Of a DNA stretch of 64,000 bases, positions 46,001 through 55,035 are shown piece by piece. How positions within the stretch are numbered: position 1 is the first letter of the stretch; each line of letters opens with the position of its first letter. The stretch lies in contig JAOPYK010000002.1 in NCBI GenBank assembly GCA_025964695.1, forward strand, positions 1 through 64,000, read 5' to 3'. Below the pieces are notes generated by a model. The model searched no databases and was not told where the DNA came from. It was given only the letters and a program-made list of their open reading frames with translations. A program made the position numbers and the translations under genes. The stretch is from Streptosporangiaceae bacterium. Its GTDB lineage: Bacteria > Actinomycetota > Actinomycetes > Streptosporangiales > Streptosporangiaceae.

Positions 46001-46730
46001 TCAGCCGCCTCGACCACTCGCCGATGAGCTTCCAGAGCACCTCGGCGGTCGGGGTCCCCGGCATGTAGAAACCGTGCATCTCCCCGTCGAACAGCTGAAC
46101 GGTCACCTCGACCCCGGCCTCCTCGGCCGCCTTCGCGAACGCCAGGACGTCGTCGCGCAGCACCTCCTCCGAGCCCACCGCCGTCAGCATCGGCGGCAGT
46201 CCACGCAGATCACCGTGGGCCGGTGACTGCGGCGCCGCGGCCGGATCGGCTCCGCCAAGGTACACCTGGCGCATCTGCTCCACGCCGTCCCGGTTCAGGA
46301 TGTCCTTGCCGTCGTTGGTCTCGAACGAGGCACCGGGAAAGGTGAGATCGGTGACCGGCGAGATCGTCACCAATCCCGCGGGTGGTCGCTCACCGGCCGC
46401 CAGCAGGGTCAGAACCGCCGAGAGCACCAGCGTCCCACCGGCCGAGTCACCGGCGAGCACCGTCCGATCCGGGCTTCCGCCCGCCGCCAGTACGGCCCGG
46501 TAGGCATCGAGCACATCGTGCAGGGCCGCCGGATAGGGATGTCGGGGTGCGGGCCGATAGTCGACCGCGAGTACGGACCACCCGGTCGCCGCGGACAGTT
46601 CCCCGGTCACGGCCCGGGTTATTTCTGGATCACCGGCTGCGAATCCGCCGCCGTGTGCGTACACCATCACGCCCGCCCGGGTGGTCTGCTGGCCGCGGAT
46701 CCACTCCCACGGGCCTTCTGGGGGGTTCAT
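45990..46730 (-). CDS. HSL-type esterase, possibly N-terminally shortened
   Basis: A 246-residue alpha/beta hydrolase of the hormone-sensitive-lipase/steryl acetyl hydrolase group. Oxyanion motif HGGG is at about residue 26, the nucleophile is in GDSAGG and the His in EMHGF. Normal members are about 300 residues with HGGG near residue 75, so roughly 50 residues of the N-terminal cap are absent. The codons upstream of ATG 46730 do not restore that cap. It may be a trimmed but folded enzyme or an early pseudogene. Confidence 0.78.
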   Translation of the reverse strand: MNPPEGPWEWIRGQQTTRAGVMVYAHGGGFAAGDPEITRAVTGELSAATGWSVLAVDYRPAPRHPYPAALHDVLDAYRAVLAAGGSPDRTVLAGDSAGGTLVLSAVLTLLAAGERPPAGLVTISPVTDLTFPGASFETNDGKDILNRDGVEQMRQVYLGGADPAAAPQSPAHGDLRGLPPMLTAVGSEEVLRDDVLAFAKAAEEAGVEVTVQLFDGEMHGFYMPGTPTAEVLWKLIGEWSRRLITR

Positions 46731-46844
46731 GGTCTTGATCTTAATGTCCGCTTGCCGGGAATGATTTTTGTTCCCAACCGCCGGCAAGCCCGTGCCCGCA
46801 CAAAAGCAGGTGTTCAGCACGCGCTGATAGGAGACCATCGGTGT

Positions 46845-47825
46845 ATGACCGGACCCACCGACGCGGAGATCTCGCCACCGGCAGCCGGAATACGCCTGCC
46901 ATGGTCTGCGGTACCCGAGACTCTCCGGCAGGCCGTTGAGGCGTCACTCGGCGATCGAGTCATCGAAGCGGTCACGCAGCCCGGCGGGTTCTCGCCAGGC
47001 GTTGCCGCCCGCCTTCGGCTGGCGAACGGGGGACGGGCGTTCGTCAAGGCCGTCGGCCCGGAGCCCAACCCGAACTCCCCGGACATCCACCGCGCCGAGG
47101 CGCGAATCGCCGCGGCTCTCCCCCGGAACGCGCCCGCACCGCTGCTGCTCGATTCCTTCGACGCCGACGGCTGGGTGGTGCTGCTGTTCGAGGACGTCGA
47201 CGGCACCGCGCCCGTCCAGCCGTGGATCCCGGCCGAGTTGAGCCGCGTCATGAGCGCCGTGGGCGACCTGGCCGCGACTCTAACCCCTACGCCCGTCGAT
47301 GCCCCTGCAGTGGCCGACCGGCTCGCCAGCAGCTTCCGGGGATGGCGGCAGCTCGCCGAGTCACATCGACGCGGCGAAGACGACACCGCCGGACTCGATC
47401 GGTGGGCGCGACGGCATCTTCCGGACCTGGCCGTACTCGAGGCGGCCTGGAGCGACGCCGCGGCGGGCACCACCCTCGCCCACGCCGACCTGCGAGCCGA
47501 CAACCTCCTGCTGACCGGGGACCGCGTCGTGGTGGTCGACTGGCCCTGGGCGTGCGTTGCCGCACCGTGGTTCGACCTGCTCGCGATGCTGCCCAGCGTC
47601 CGGATGCAGGGCGGACCAATGCCCGAGACACTTTTCGAGCGCCATCCGGTCTCCGGAAACGCCGACCCTGAGGCGGTCACCGCGGTCCTGGCGGCGCTCG
47701 CCGGCTACTTCGTCCGGCAGGCACTCCTGCCGGCACCTCCTGGTCTGCCCACCCTGCGCGCCTTCCAGGACGCGCAGGGCCGAGTCGCCCTCACCTGGCT
47801 GCGGATCCGCACCGGCTGGTCCTAG
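46845..47825 (+). CDS. Aminoglycoside phosphotransferase-family (APH) protein
   Basis: A 326-residue APH/choline-kinase-fold protein. The ATP-binding Lys is in GRAFVKAVG, the catalytic Asp in AHADLRADNLLL and the metal Asp in VVVDWPWA. Most chromosomal members phosphorylate unknown small molecules rather than antibiotics. ATG 46845 lies about 11 bases after GGAGA. It is divergent from the esterase gene. Confidence 0.82.
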   Translation: MTGPTDAEISPPAAGIRLPWSAVPETLRQAVEASLGDRVIEAVTQPGGFSPGVAARLRLANGGRAFVKAVGPEPNPNSPDIHRAEARIAAALPRNAPAPLLLDSFDADGWVVLLFEDVDGTAPVQPWIPAELSRVMSAVGDLAATLTPTPVDAPAVADRLASSFRGWRQLAESHRRGEDDTAGLDRWARRHLPDLAVLEAAWSDAAAGTTLAHADLRADNLLLTGDRVVVVDWPWACVAAPWFDLLAMLPSVRMQGGPMPETLFERHPVSGNADPEAVTAVLAALAGYFVRQALLPAPPGLPTLRAFQDAQGRVALTWLRIRTGWS

Positions 47826-47914
47826 CCGGTCGTACGGCATGAGGAGATCGACCTGGGCCGGCGCCGAGCTCAGTCCGTGGTGACCCGCCGTCATCGACAT
47901 GCAAGTATCCAACG

Positions 47915-48316
47915 GTGAGTGAGAGCACTTCGGCCGGGTCCCCGGCTCTTCCCGGCATCGCGTCCGTACTCAGGTTCAGCACGGAGCTGATCGCCTGGGT
48001 GGCCGCGCCGTGGGCGCTGGCGAGTCACTCACCGTGGCTGGCCGCGGCCTCGGTGGTGGTGCTGATCAGCCTGCCGACTCTGCTGTCGACGCCCGGTGAC
48101 AAGAACAGCGTGCTGGTGCCGGTCCCGGGCTACGTCACCATCGGCCTGGTGATCATGCAGCTGGTGGCCGCCGTGGTCTCGGCCTGGGTGGCGTGGCTCC
48201 CGGCCATCGCCATCGCCGTCTCGGTGCTCGCGGCCGCGACGGTCGTCACGGAACTTCCGAGATGGCGGTGGCTGGCCACCGCCCCGGCCAGGCCGGCACC
48301 TCAGGCGTTGAGGTAG
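47915..48316 (+). CDS. Small four-helix membrane protein
   Basis: A 133-residue hydrophobic protein with about four membrane helices (ELIAWVAAPWALASHSPWLA, AAASVVVLISLPTLLSTP, YVTIGLVIMQLVAAVVSAWV, IAIAVSVLAAATVV). GTG 47915 is used. The last 16 bases overlap the convergent response-regulator gene. Unknown function; it resembles small DUF-type integral proteins. Confidence 0.7.
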   Translation: MSESTSAGSPALPGIASVLRFSTELIAWVAAPWALASHSPWLAAASVVVLISLPTLLSTPGDKNSVLVPVPGYVTIGLVIMQLVAAVVSAWVAWLPAIAIAVSVLAAATVVTELPRWRWLATAPARPAPQALR

Positions 48317-48945
48317 GCGAGGACGGCCAGTACGCGGCGGTTGTCGTCCTCCGAGGGCGGCAGGCGGAGCTTGCCGAAGATGTTGTTGGTGTGCTTGCTG
48401 ATCGCCTTCTCGGTGACGAACAGCCTCGCGGCGATCGCGGCGTTGGTGCGTCCTTCGGCCATGAGGGCGAGCACCTCGCTCTCCCGTGGTGTGAGCTGCA
48501 GGAGCGGCGCTTCCTTCGCGTGGCCGGCCAGGAGCTGGGAGACGACCTCCGGGTCCAGGGCGGTGCCGCCGTCGGCCACCCGGCGGACCGACTCGATGAA
48601 CTGGCTGATGTCGGAGACCCGGTCCTTGAGCAGGTAGCCGACCCCGCCGGTGCTGTCGGACAGCAGTTCGCGGGCGTAGAGCCGCTCGACGTGCTGGGAC
48701 AGGACCAGTACCGGCAACCCGGGCACCTCGCGTCGCGCGGCCAGCGCCGCCTGCAGTCCCTCGTCGGTGAAGGTGGGCGGCAGCCGTACGTCGACGACCG
48801 CCACGTCCGGGCGGTGGGTGGTCAGCGCCCGGAGCAGTGACGGTCCGTTGTCGACGGCCACGACGACCTCGAAGTCGTAGGCGGTGAGGAGCCTGATCAG
48901 TCCGTCCCGTAGGAGGGCAAGGTCCTCGGCGATGACAACTCGCAC
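48301..48945 (-). CDS. NarL/LuxR-type response regulator
   Basis: A 214-residue regulator: receiver domain with acidic pocket Glu7-Asp8, phosphoacceptor Asp52 (VVDVRLP) and Lys in LLKDRV, and a C-terminal LuxR HTH (LTPRESEVLALMAEGRTNAA). GTG 48945 lies 49 bases inside the end of the histidine kinase gene, so the two are translationally coupled. The likely target is the divergent MMPL exporter. Confidence 0.92.
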   Translation of the reverse strand: MRVVIAEDLALLRDGLIRLLTAYDFEVVVAVDNGPSLLRALTTHRPDVAVVDVRLPPTFTDEGLQAALAARREVPGLPVLVLSQHVERLYARELLSDSTGGVGYLLKDRVSDISQFIESVRRVADGGTALDPEVVSQLLAGHAKEAPLLQLTPRESEVLALMAEGRTNAAIAARLFVTEKAISKHTNNIFGKLRLPPSEDDNRRVLAVLAYLNA

Positions 48946-50213
48946 GGCAACTCCATGGTCACGACGGTGGGCCCGCCGACCGGGCTGGTCATGACGATCG
49001 TTCCATCGAATGCGGCCAGCCGCCGTTCGATGCCCCGCAACCCGGTGCCGCGACCGGACTCCGCTCCGCCGATGCCGTCGTCGCCGACGACCATCGAGAG
49101 CGCGCCGCCCTCGTGGCGCAGCCGTGCCCAGGCGTGTCCGGCGGCGCTGTGCTTGACGACGTTGGCGAACGCCTCGGCGATGGCGAAGTAGGCCGCCGAC
49201 TCGACCGGAGCGTGTGGCCTGCCCGGAAGTTCGATGTCCACGTCCACCGGGAGGGGAAGGGCCAGGGCGAGCGCCCGTACCGCTCCGTCCAGGCCCCGTT
49301 CGGCCAGCACCGGCGGGTGGATGCCGCGCACCAGGTCACGCAGTTCGGCCAGGGCCACGCCACTGGCCTCACGGGCCTCGGCCAGCAATCGCTGTGCGGC
49401 CTCTGGGTCCCTTTTCATGAGGTCCTCCGCCAGGCCGATGCTCATCCCGAGCGCCGCGAGCCGGGCCTGGGCACCGTCGTGCAGGTCCCGCTCGATCCGG
49501 CGCAACTCGGCCGCCTGCGCGTCCACCGTGTCGGAGCGGGTCTCGGTCAGCCGCCGCACCCGGGACGCCAGCTCGGCCTGCCGGGTGGGGGCCAGCAGCG
49601 AGCGGGTGAACAGCGCGTGGCCCCGCAGGATCCGGGGCCCCGCCCGCAGGCCGAAGAGCGTGACCAGCGCACCGATGGGCACGGACAGCCAGGCCAGTAC
49701 GCCATAGTCCGAAAGGGGCCAGAACGGGCCGTACCCGTAGCCGCCGGTGACGTGCCCGATCCACGGGGCGACGAAGACGCCTTCCAGGCCGTACACGACC
49801 AGGCAGGCGGGCAGCAGCCCCAGCACCAGGCCCAACGGCACGTTGACCAGCGCCCACAACAGGTCCCGCCAGCTCGCCGGATCGCTCAGCAACCACTTGC
49901 AGCGCTGCAGACTCCCGATCAAGCCCTTCCCGTCGAACCGCGGCGCCGGGCGGTACGGCACGGGGATGCGGACTCCCGACCATTCGAGCGCCCATCTGCG
50001 CTGCTGATCGGCCAGCCCGCGGACCGCCAGCAGAGTGACCGGCACCAGGAACACCCCAACCCCGAGAGGGAGGAAGGCGATCGACAGGACCGTCACGATG
50101 AACAGCGCGAGGCAGGCCGTCTGCGACAGCACGGCCTGGACCAGACCCCGGACGCAGGTGAGCAGCCCGCGCTCGACCCGGCCGCCCGGGCCCTCACCGA
50201 ATTCGTCCGTCAT
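48897..50213 (-). CDS. NarL-family sensor histidine kinase
   Basis: A 438-residue membrane kinase. Four or so hydrophobic segments fill residues 15-215. The HisKA_3 phosphoacceptor helix reads RRIERDLHDGAQARL, with His near residue 240, and HATPase_c shows GDDGIGG and GTGLRGIERRL. There is no large extracellular domain, so it probably senses an intramembrane or envelope signal. ATG 50213 has GAGGAGG upstream. It is the partner of the overlapping response regulator. Confidence 0.92.
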   Translation of the reverse strand: MTDEFGEGPGGRVERGLLTCVRGLVQAVLSQTACLALFIVTVLSIAFLPLGVGVFLVPVTLLAVRGLADQQRRWALEWSGVRIPVPYRPAPRFDGKGLIGSLQRCKWLLSDPASWRDLLWALVNVPLGLVLGLLPACLVVYGLEGVFVAPWIGHVTGGYGYGPFWPLSDYGVLAWLSVPIGALVTLFGLRAGPRILRGHALFTRSLLAPTRQAELASRVRRLTETRSDTVDAQAAELRRIERDLHDGAQARLAALGMSIGLAEDLMKRDPEAAQRLLAEAREASGVALAELRDLVRGIHPPVLAERGLDGAVRALALALPLPVDVDIELPGRPHAPVESAAYFAIAEAFANVVKHSAAGHAWARLRHEGGALSMVVGDDGIGGAESGRGTGLRGIERRLAAFDGTIVMTSPVGGPTVVTMELPCELSSPRTLPSYGTD

Positions 50214-50454
50214 TGCCGGCCTCCTCATCCCCCAACGAAATCCCCGGCGAAATGACTGCCACGAAGTGGAGGCGCCGTCCTCCCACGCCCATTGTGATCG
50301 GCCCTGCACGTCGTCTCAGTGGTGCCAGGCCCCCTTCTGACGGCATCCAGGAGGAGTTTTCCCTACCCCCGGAAGGGTTCTGGGACCAGTGTCCGCACGG
50401 CCGCAGCGCAGCAGGCTCGATCCCATCAGCCCAGCACGGAGGAAGGACACGACG

Positions 50455-52641
50455 ATGGCACGACGGCCGGCGGTACGGATGGCGAGATGGAGCGCGGCCC
50501 ACCCGTGGCGGGCGATCCTTTTGTGGATGGTGTTCGTCACTGTATGCGTGTTGGTGGGAGGCGCCGGGGCTCAGAAGGCCACCGAACGGGACCTGGGCGT
50601 GGGTGAGTCCGGCCGCGCGACCCAGATCATGCACCGGGGCGGGCTGGACGACCCGGCGGTGGAGAACGTGCTGATCACGGCACGGTCCGGGAAGCCGGAC
50701 CAGCAGGCGGCCCACCAGGCCGCCGCCGAGGTGGTTCAGCGCATGCGGGCGCTGCCCGAGGTGGCCGATGTCGGTGAGCCTGCTCCGGCGCCGAAAGGAA
50801 CGGCCATCCTGGTGCCGGTGGTGATGCGGGGTGATCCGGACACCGCCAAGAGCCGGGTGGCGCCGTTGCTGAAGGAGACGGCCGCGCTTCAGCGAGCCCA
50901 CTCCGGCCTGCGAATCGAGCAGACCGGTGCGGCGTCGGTGGGCAAGGGCCTGGACGAGCAGATCGGCAAGGACCTCGCCAAGTCCGAGGGGCTCAGCCTG
51001 CCGGTGACACTGCTGATCATGATGGTGGCGTTCGGTGCGATCGTGGCCGCCGGGGTGCCGGTGTTGCTCGCGATCTCGGCCGTGGCCGCCTCCACGGGCC
51101 TGTACGGGCTGGCGTCGCACGTGTTCCCCGACAGCGGCACGGTCTCAAGCATGATCATGATGATGGGCATGGCGGTGGGTGTCGACTACTCGCTGTTCTA
51201 TCTCAAGCGGGAGCGCGAGGAGCGGAAGCGCGGGCGCGGCCGCATCGACGCCATCGAGATCGCGGCGGCCACCTCGGGGCACTCGGTGGTGGTCTCGGGC
51301 ATCGCGGTGATCGTGTCGATGGCGGGGCTGTATCTGGCGGGCGATGTGATCTTCTCCGGTCTGGCGACTGGGACGATCATTGTGGTCGCGGTGGCGATGC
51401 TCGGTTCGCTGACCATCCTGCCGGCGCTCCTGGCCAAGCTCGGCCGCGCGGTGGACCGTCCGCGCGTTCCACTGCTGTGGCGGCTCACCAGCCGCACGGA
51501 CTCTCCCCGGGTCTGGCCGGCCCTGCTGCGCCCGGCGCTGCGGCACCCGCGCGCCACCCTGCTGGTTTCGGTCGTGGCGCTGCTGGCCCTGGCGCTGCCG
51601 GCAGTGGGCATGCAGCTCAAGAACACCGGCACCGACGAGTTGCCGCGAACGATCCCGGCGATGCGGACCTACGACCGGATGATCGCCGCGTACCCCGCCG
51701 AGCACGCCCCGCAGAAGGTGGCCGTGCGGGCTCCCGCCGAGCGGGCGGCGCAGGTTCGGGCGGCACTGCTGAAACTGGTGGAGCGGACGCAGCACGACCC
51801 GTTGTTCGCTCACGACCAGACGGCGCAGGGCCGGGGGCCGGAGATCCGCGCCTCGGCGGACGGCCGTGTCCACACCGTCAGCGTGGTCTCCCCGTACGAC
51901 GGCAACTCCGCGCAGGCCAAGCGGGCGCTCAGGGAGCTGCGCCGGGACCTCCTCCCCGCCACGGTCGGCACGGTCGCCGGCGCGCAGTACGCGGTCGGCG
52001 GGGAGACCGCGAACAACCTCGACTTCGGCACACATGTCGAGGAGAAACTGCCGCTGGTGATCGGCTTCGTGCTCCTGCTGACCTTCGTCATGTTGGCGGT
52101 GACGTTCCGGTCCGTCGTGGTGGCGCTCACCGCGATCGCCATCAATCTGCTGTCGGCGATGGCCTCGTTCGGGCTGCTCGTCCTGGTCTTCCAGCACACC
52201 TGGGCGGAGGGGATGCTGGGCTTCACCTCCACCGGAACCGTCATCGCCTGGCTGCCGCTCTTCCTGTTCGTCGTGCTGTTCGGGCTGTCGATGGACTACC
52301 ACGTCTTCGTGGTCAGCCGGATCCAGGAGGCGGCGCGGCGCGGCATGCCGACCGGGGACGCGGTGGAGTACGGCATCACCCGGTCGGCGGGCGTCGTCAC
52401 CAGCGCGGCCATCGTGATGGTCTCGGTGTTCGCGGTCTTCGCGTCCCTTCCCATGATGGACATGAAGCAGATGGGCTTCGGTTTGGCCGCCGCCGTATTG
52501 ATCGACGCGGTGGTCGTCCGCATCGTGATCCTGCCGTCGTTGATGACGCTGCTCGGACGGGCCAACTGGTGGCCGGGCGGGATGCCCGCCGCTCCCCGCG
52601 CAATGGCAGCCGAACGCCCCCTGGATGTCACCGTGGGTTGA
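50455..52641 (+). CDS. MMPL-family RND exporter
   Basis: A 728-residue transporter with 12 helices in two halves. Each half has an extracytoplasmic loop domain and the proton-relay Asp-Tyr pair (GMAVGVDYSLFYLKREREE, GLSMDYHVFVVSRIQEA). MmpL proteins export lipids or drugs. ATG 50455 follows GGAAGGAC. The gene is divergent from the histidine kinase, with 241 bases between, suggesting direct control by that two-component system. Confidence 0.92.
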   Translation: MARRPAVRMARWSAAHPWRAILLWMVFVTVCVLVGGAGAQKATERDLGVGESGRATQIMHRGGLDDPAVENVLITARSGKPDQQAAHQAAAEVVQRMRALPEVADVGEPAPAPKGTAILVPVVMRGDPDTAKSRVAPLLKETAALQRAHSGLRIEQTGAASVGKGLDEQIGKDLAKSEGLSLPVTLLIMMVAFGAIVAAGVPVLLAISAVAASTGLYGLASHVFPDSGTVSSMIMMMGMAVGVDYSLFYLKREREERKRGRGRIDAIEIAAATSGHSVVVSGIAVIVSMAGLYLAGDVIFSGLATGTIIVVAVAMLGSLTILPALLAKLGRAVDRPRVPLLWRLTSRTDSPRVWPALLRPALRHPRATLLVSVVALLALALPAVGMQLKNTGTDELPRTIPAMRTYDRMIAAYPAEHAPQKVAVRAPAERAAQVRAALLKLVERTQHDPLFAHDQTAQGRGPEIRASADGRVHTVSVVSPYDGNSAQAKRALRELRRDLLPATVGTVAGAQYAVGGETANNLDFGTHVEEKLPLVIGFVLLLTFVMLAVTFRSVVVALTAIAINLLSAMASFGLLVLVFQHTWAEGMLGFTSTGTVIAWLPLFLFVVLFGLSMDYHVFVVSRIQEAARRGMPTGDAVEYGITRSAGVVTSAAIVMVSVFAVFASLPMMDMKQMGFGLAAAVLIDAVVVRIVILPSLMTLLGRANWWPGGMPAAPRAMAAERPLDVTVG

Positions 52642-53092
52642 GCCCGTGGTGCCCCTCCACCGGGAGCGTGCGGTCCGTGTCCCCACGGGCCGCACGCTCG
52701 TGGATTCGGCCGGGCACCCTGCGGGGTGGCACCGGAACGCGGTCGAGGTCGTGCACCAGCACGATGTCGCCGTCGAAGACGGACGCGGCCTCCGCGACGA
52801 ACCGCGGCTCGTCCTCGGCGCGGTAGCGCTCGGAGAAGTGGGTCAGCACCAGGCACCGCACGCCGGACTCCGCGGCGACCCGGCCGGCCTGGGCGGCGGT
52901 GAGATGACCGCGCTCCTCGAGGCGGTAACCGTAGGCCTCGATCGAGTGGGACAGCCGCCGGGCGGTCAGGGCGAAGGGCGCGTCGTCGGTGCCGAGCCGT
53001 ACCTCGTCACCCAGCAGATAGCCATTGTGGTTGCGGGTCTTGGTGGGGACCGCACCGGCCGAGCCCAGGATGACGAGATCACGGGTGGACAT
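52628..53092 (-). pseudogene. RNase Z-like beta-lactamase-fold protein with its core deleted in frame
   Basis: A 154-residue frame. Residues 1-28 (RDLVILGSAGAVPTKTRNHN, then GYLL) match the start of actinobacterial ribonuclease Z. From residue 38 on (FALTARRLSHSIEAYGYRLE, LVLTHFSERY, LVHDLDRVPVPPR) it matches the C-terminal third. The roughly 140 residues between, including the HxHxDH zinc motif, are missing, yet the frame is kept. It cannot be an active tRNA 3' nuclease as read. ATG 53092 lies 3 bases after the upstream stop, so it is still in an operon with the spermidine-synthase-like gene. Confidence 0.8.
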
Positions 53093-53095
53093 GGC

Positions 53096-53950
53096 CTAAA
53101 AGATGCCAGACGGAGGGTTGGGAGAAGGCCGGGCAGTGGCGTCGGTGACCGGTGCCGCGCCGGCGATGAACTTCGTCAGCTCCGAGCCGTACAGCACCCG
53201 GCCTGGGAAGGGGTCGGCGGCGGCCATCCGCGTCAGCGCGGCGACCGGCGGTTCCACCCGGCCGCCGACCAGAATGAGGTTGCCGAACCGGCGGCCCCGC
53301 AGCACACCGGGGTCGGCGATCAGGCAGACCTCCGGGAGTACGGCTCGCAGCGTCGCCGCCTGGGCACGCGCGAAGGCGAGCGGAGCCCCGTCTGCCACGT
53401 TCGCGGCGAACAGGCCGTCGGACCGCAGAACCCTGGCGGCCGAGGAGACGAACTCCACCGAGGTCAGATGTGCCGGGGTCCGGCTGCCCGCGTAGGCATC
53501 GGAGATGACCAGGTCGAAGGCGTCCTCGGGCGCACGCGACAGGACCTCGCGGGCGTCGCCCGTACGGATCCGTATCCGCCAGGTGCGTTCGAGCGGGAGG
53601 GTGCGGCGGACCAGGGCCACCAGTGCGGCGTCCAGCTCGACCACCTGCTGGGTGGACCGGGGGCGGGTGCTCGCGATGTAGCGGGGCAGCGTCAGGCCGC
53701 CGCCGCCGAGGTGCAGTGCCTGGAGCGGCTTGCCGGGTGGGGCGGCGAGGTCGGCGACGTGGCCGAGCCGGCGGACGTACTCGAAGTCGAGGTAGCACGG
53801 GTCGTCCAGGTCGACGTGCGACTGGGGGATGCCGTCCAGCAGCAACGTCCAGGCGCGCGAGCGGTCCGGGTCGGCCAGCAGCTCCACGGTGCCCGAGTCG
53901 ACCTCCTCGCGCTGCACGGCGCTGCGGCGGGTGCGCTGCCGGTGTGCCAT
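53096..53950 (-). CDS. Spermidine synthase-like aminopropyl/methyltransferase-fold protein
   Basis: A 284-residue protein of the PRK04457/spermidine synthase-like class. It has a Rossmann core with LHLGGGGLTLPRYI as the SAM-binding loop, the acidic strand VVELDAALV, and the DLVISDAYAG motif corresponding to the gate/active-site Asp. The basic N-terminus (AHRQRTRR) is not a signal. Actinobacterial members may not make spermidine; the reaction is unproven. ATG 53950 overlaps the upstream stop by one base (TGATG). Confidence 0.85.
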   Translation of the reverse strand: MAHRQRTRRSAVQREEVDSGTVELLADPDRSRAWTLLLDGIPQSHVDLDDPCYLDFEYVRRLGHVADLAAPPGKPLQALHLGGGGLTLPRYIASTRPRSTQQVVELDAALVALVRRTLPLERTWRIRIRTGDAREVLSRAPEDAFDLVISDAYAGSRTPAHLTSVEFVSSAARVLRSDGLFAANVADGAPLAFARAQAATLRAVLPEVCLIADPGVLRGRRFGNLILVGGRVEPPVAALTRMAAADPFPGRVLYGSELTKFIAGAAPVTDATARPSPNPPSGIF

Positions 53951-54807
53951 CAGGAACTCACGCTCTCCGGCACGGGGTCCCGGGTCGAGGAGGGCTCGCC
54001 GAACCGGGCCAGGATGAGAGTGCCCGCCACCGCCAGCACGAACCCGGCGAGCGCCACGGGGACGTACCCGCTGCGGGTCTGGTCGCCCAGGAGCCAGATG
54101 CCCACGGCGGCGGGCACCACGGTCTCGGCGACCACCACGGCCGCGGTCGTCGTGGTCACCGACCCGCGTTGCAACGCGGTGGCGTAGAACAGCATCGCGG
54201 CCACACCACCCGCGGCCAGCGCGTACGTCGCCGGATCGCGCAGCAGGTCCAGTGGGGACAGGCTGGCCAGCACCCGCGCGGCGACCGCCACGGCGCCGAA
54301 ACCCAGTCCGGTGACCAGGCCCAGCAGTGCCGACCGCGCCCGGCCCCGGACTCTTCCGGCCGTCATGCCCACGAGGAACAACACGACGACCGCGGCCAGT
54401 AGCGTCCAGCGGAACCCCACGCTCACCCGGGCGGCGCTCTCGTGGCCGGCGGCCAGCCCGAGCAGGGCGAGTCCGACACAGACGACGGCCACCGCCACCC
54501 ACTCGCGGCCGGTGAGCCGGATCTTCATCACCCGGGCGGCGACCACCGCAGTCACCGCGAGGTTGGCCGCGACGACGGCCTGCACCACGAACAGCGGAAG
54601 CGAGCGCAGCGCCGCCAGCTCCGCCACGAAGCCGGCCAGGTCCAGCAGGATTCCCACGACGTACGGGAGCTGCCCGGTCAGCCTGATCAGCAGCCGGGGA
54701 TCGACACCCTGCCCCGCCCGGGTCCTCCGTGCCGCGACCGCCTGCAGCACGGTGGCCACACCGAAACAGAGGCTCGCGGCCAGCGCGCCCAGGAGACTCC
54801 AGGTCAT
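53950..54807 (-). CDS. EamA/DMT-like transporter
   Basis: A 285-residue hydrophobic protein with about 9-10 helices. The start MTWSLLGALAASLCFGVATV and the GFVAELAALRSLPLFVVQ repeat unit are typical of actinobacterial DMT permeases. Its substrate is unknown. It is first in a three-gene unit with the synthase-like and RNase Z-like genes. Confidence 0.85.
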   Translation of the reverse strand: MTWSLLGALAASLCFGVATVLQAVAARRTRAGQGVDPRLLIRLTGQLPYVVGILLDLAGFVAELAALRSLPLFVVQAVVAANLAVTAVVAARVMKIRLTGREWVAVAVVCVGLALLGLAAGHESAARVSVGFRWTLLAAVVVLFLVGMTAGRVRGRARSALLGLVTGLGFGAVAVAARVLASLSPLDLLRDPATYALAAGGVAAMLFYATALQRGSVTTTTAAVVVAETVVPAAVGIWLLGDQTRSGYVPVALAGFVLAVAGTLILARFGEPSSTRDPVPESVSS

Positions 54808-54946
54808 CGCCTCACACTATGTGTCAGCGGCTGGTGTCGCGGGCGGTCCGCCCGGCCGGACGATGCCCGGAGCCGGACGTCATCGGCCGGCGCGCACCGA
54901 GGTGCCGGCGAGGAAGGCGAGCTCTCTCTTGATGGAAGTGCTGTCA

Positions 54947-54978
54947 AGAGCAGTGCTCTCTATTGTTCGCGGTGCTCT
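54947..54978. promoter_or_regulatory. Candidate operator in the divergent region 54.81-55.03 kb
   Basis: AGAGCA and TGCTCT form a perfect inverted repeat around one G (54947-54959), and a further TGCTCT half-site lies at 54973-54978. The site sits between the divergent transporter and copper-region genes. The regulator is unknown. Confidence 0.4.
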
Positions 54979-55035
54979 GCTCACTTGGCTCTGACCTGAC
55001 ACGGAAGTCGCCCAGATGACAGAATCGAGGTCGCC

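Noticed and set aside
46845-47825. Calling the APH-fold gene an aminoglycoside resistance gene
   Set aside because: The kinase motifs are present, but chromosomal APH-family proteins with this sequence pattern are mostly of unknown substrate, and no resistance-specific feature is visible.
53951-54502. Upstream extension of the spermidine-synthase-like frame
   Set aside because: The extension overlaps the transporter gene on the same strand and is Arg/Gly-rich; the ATG at 53950, overlapping the upstream stop, is the better start.
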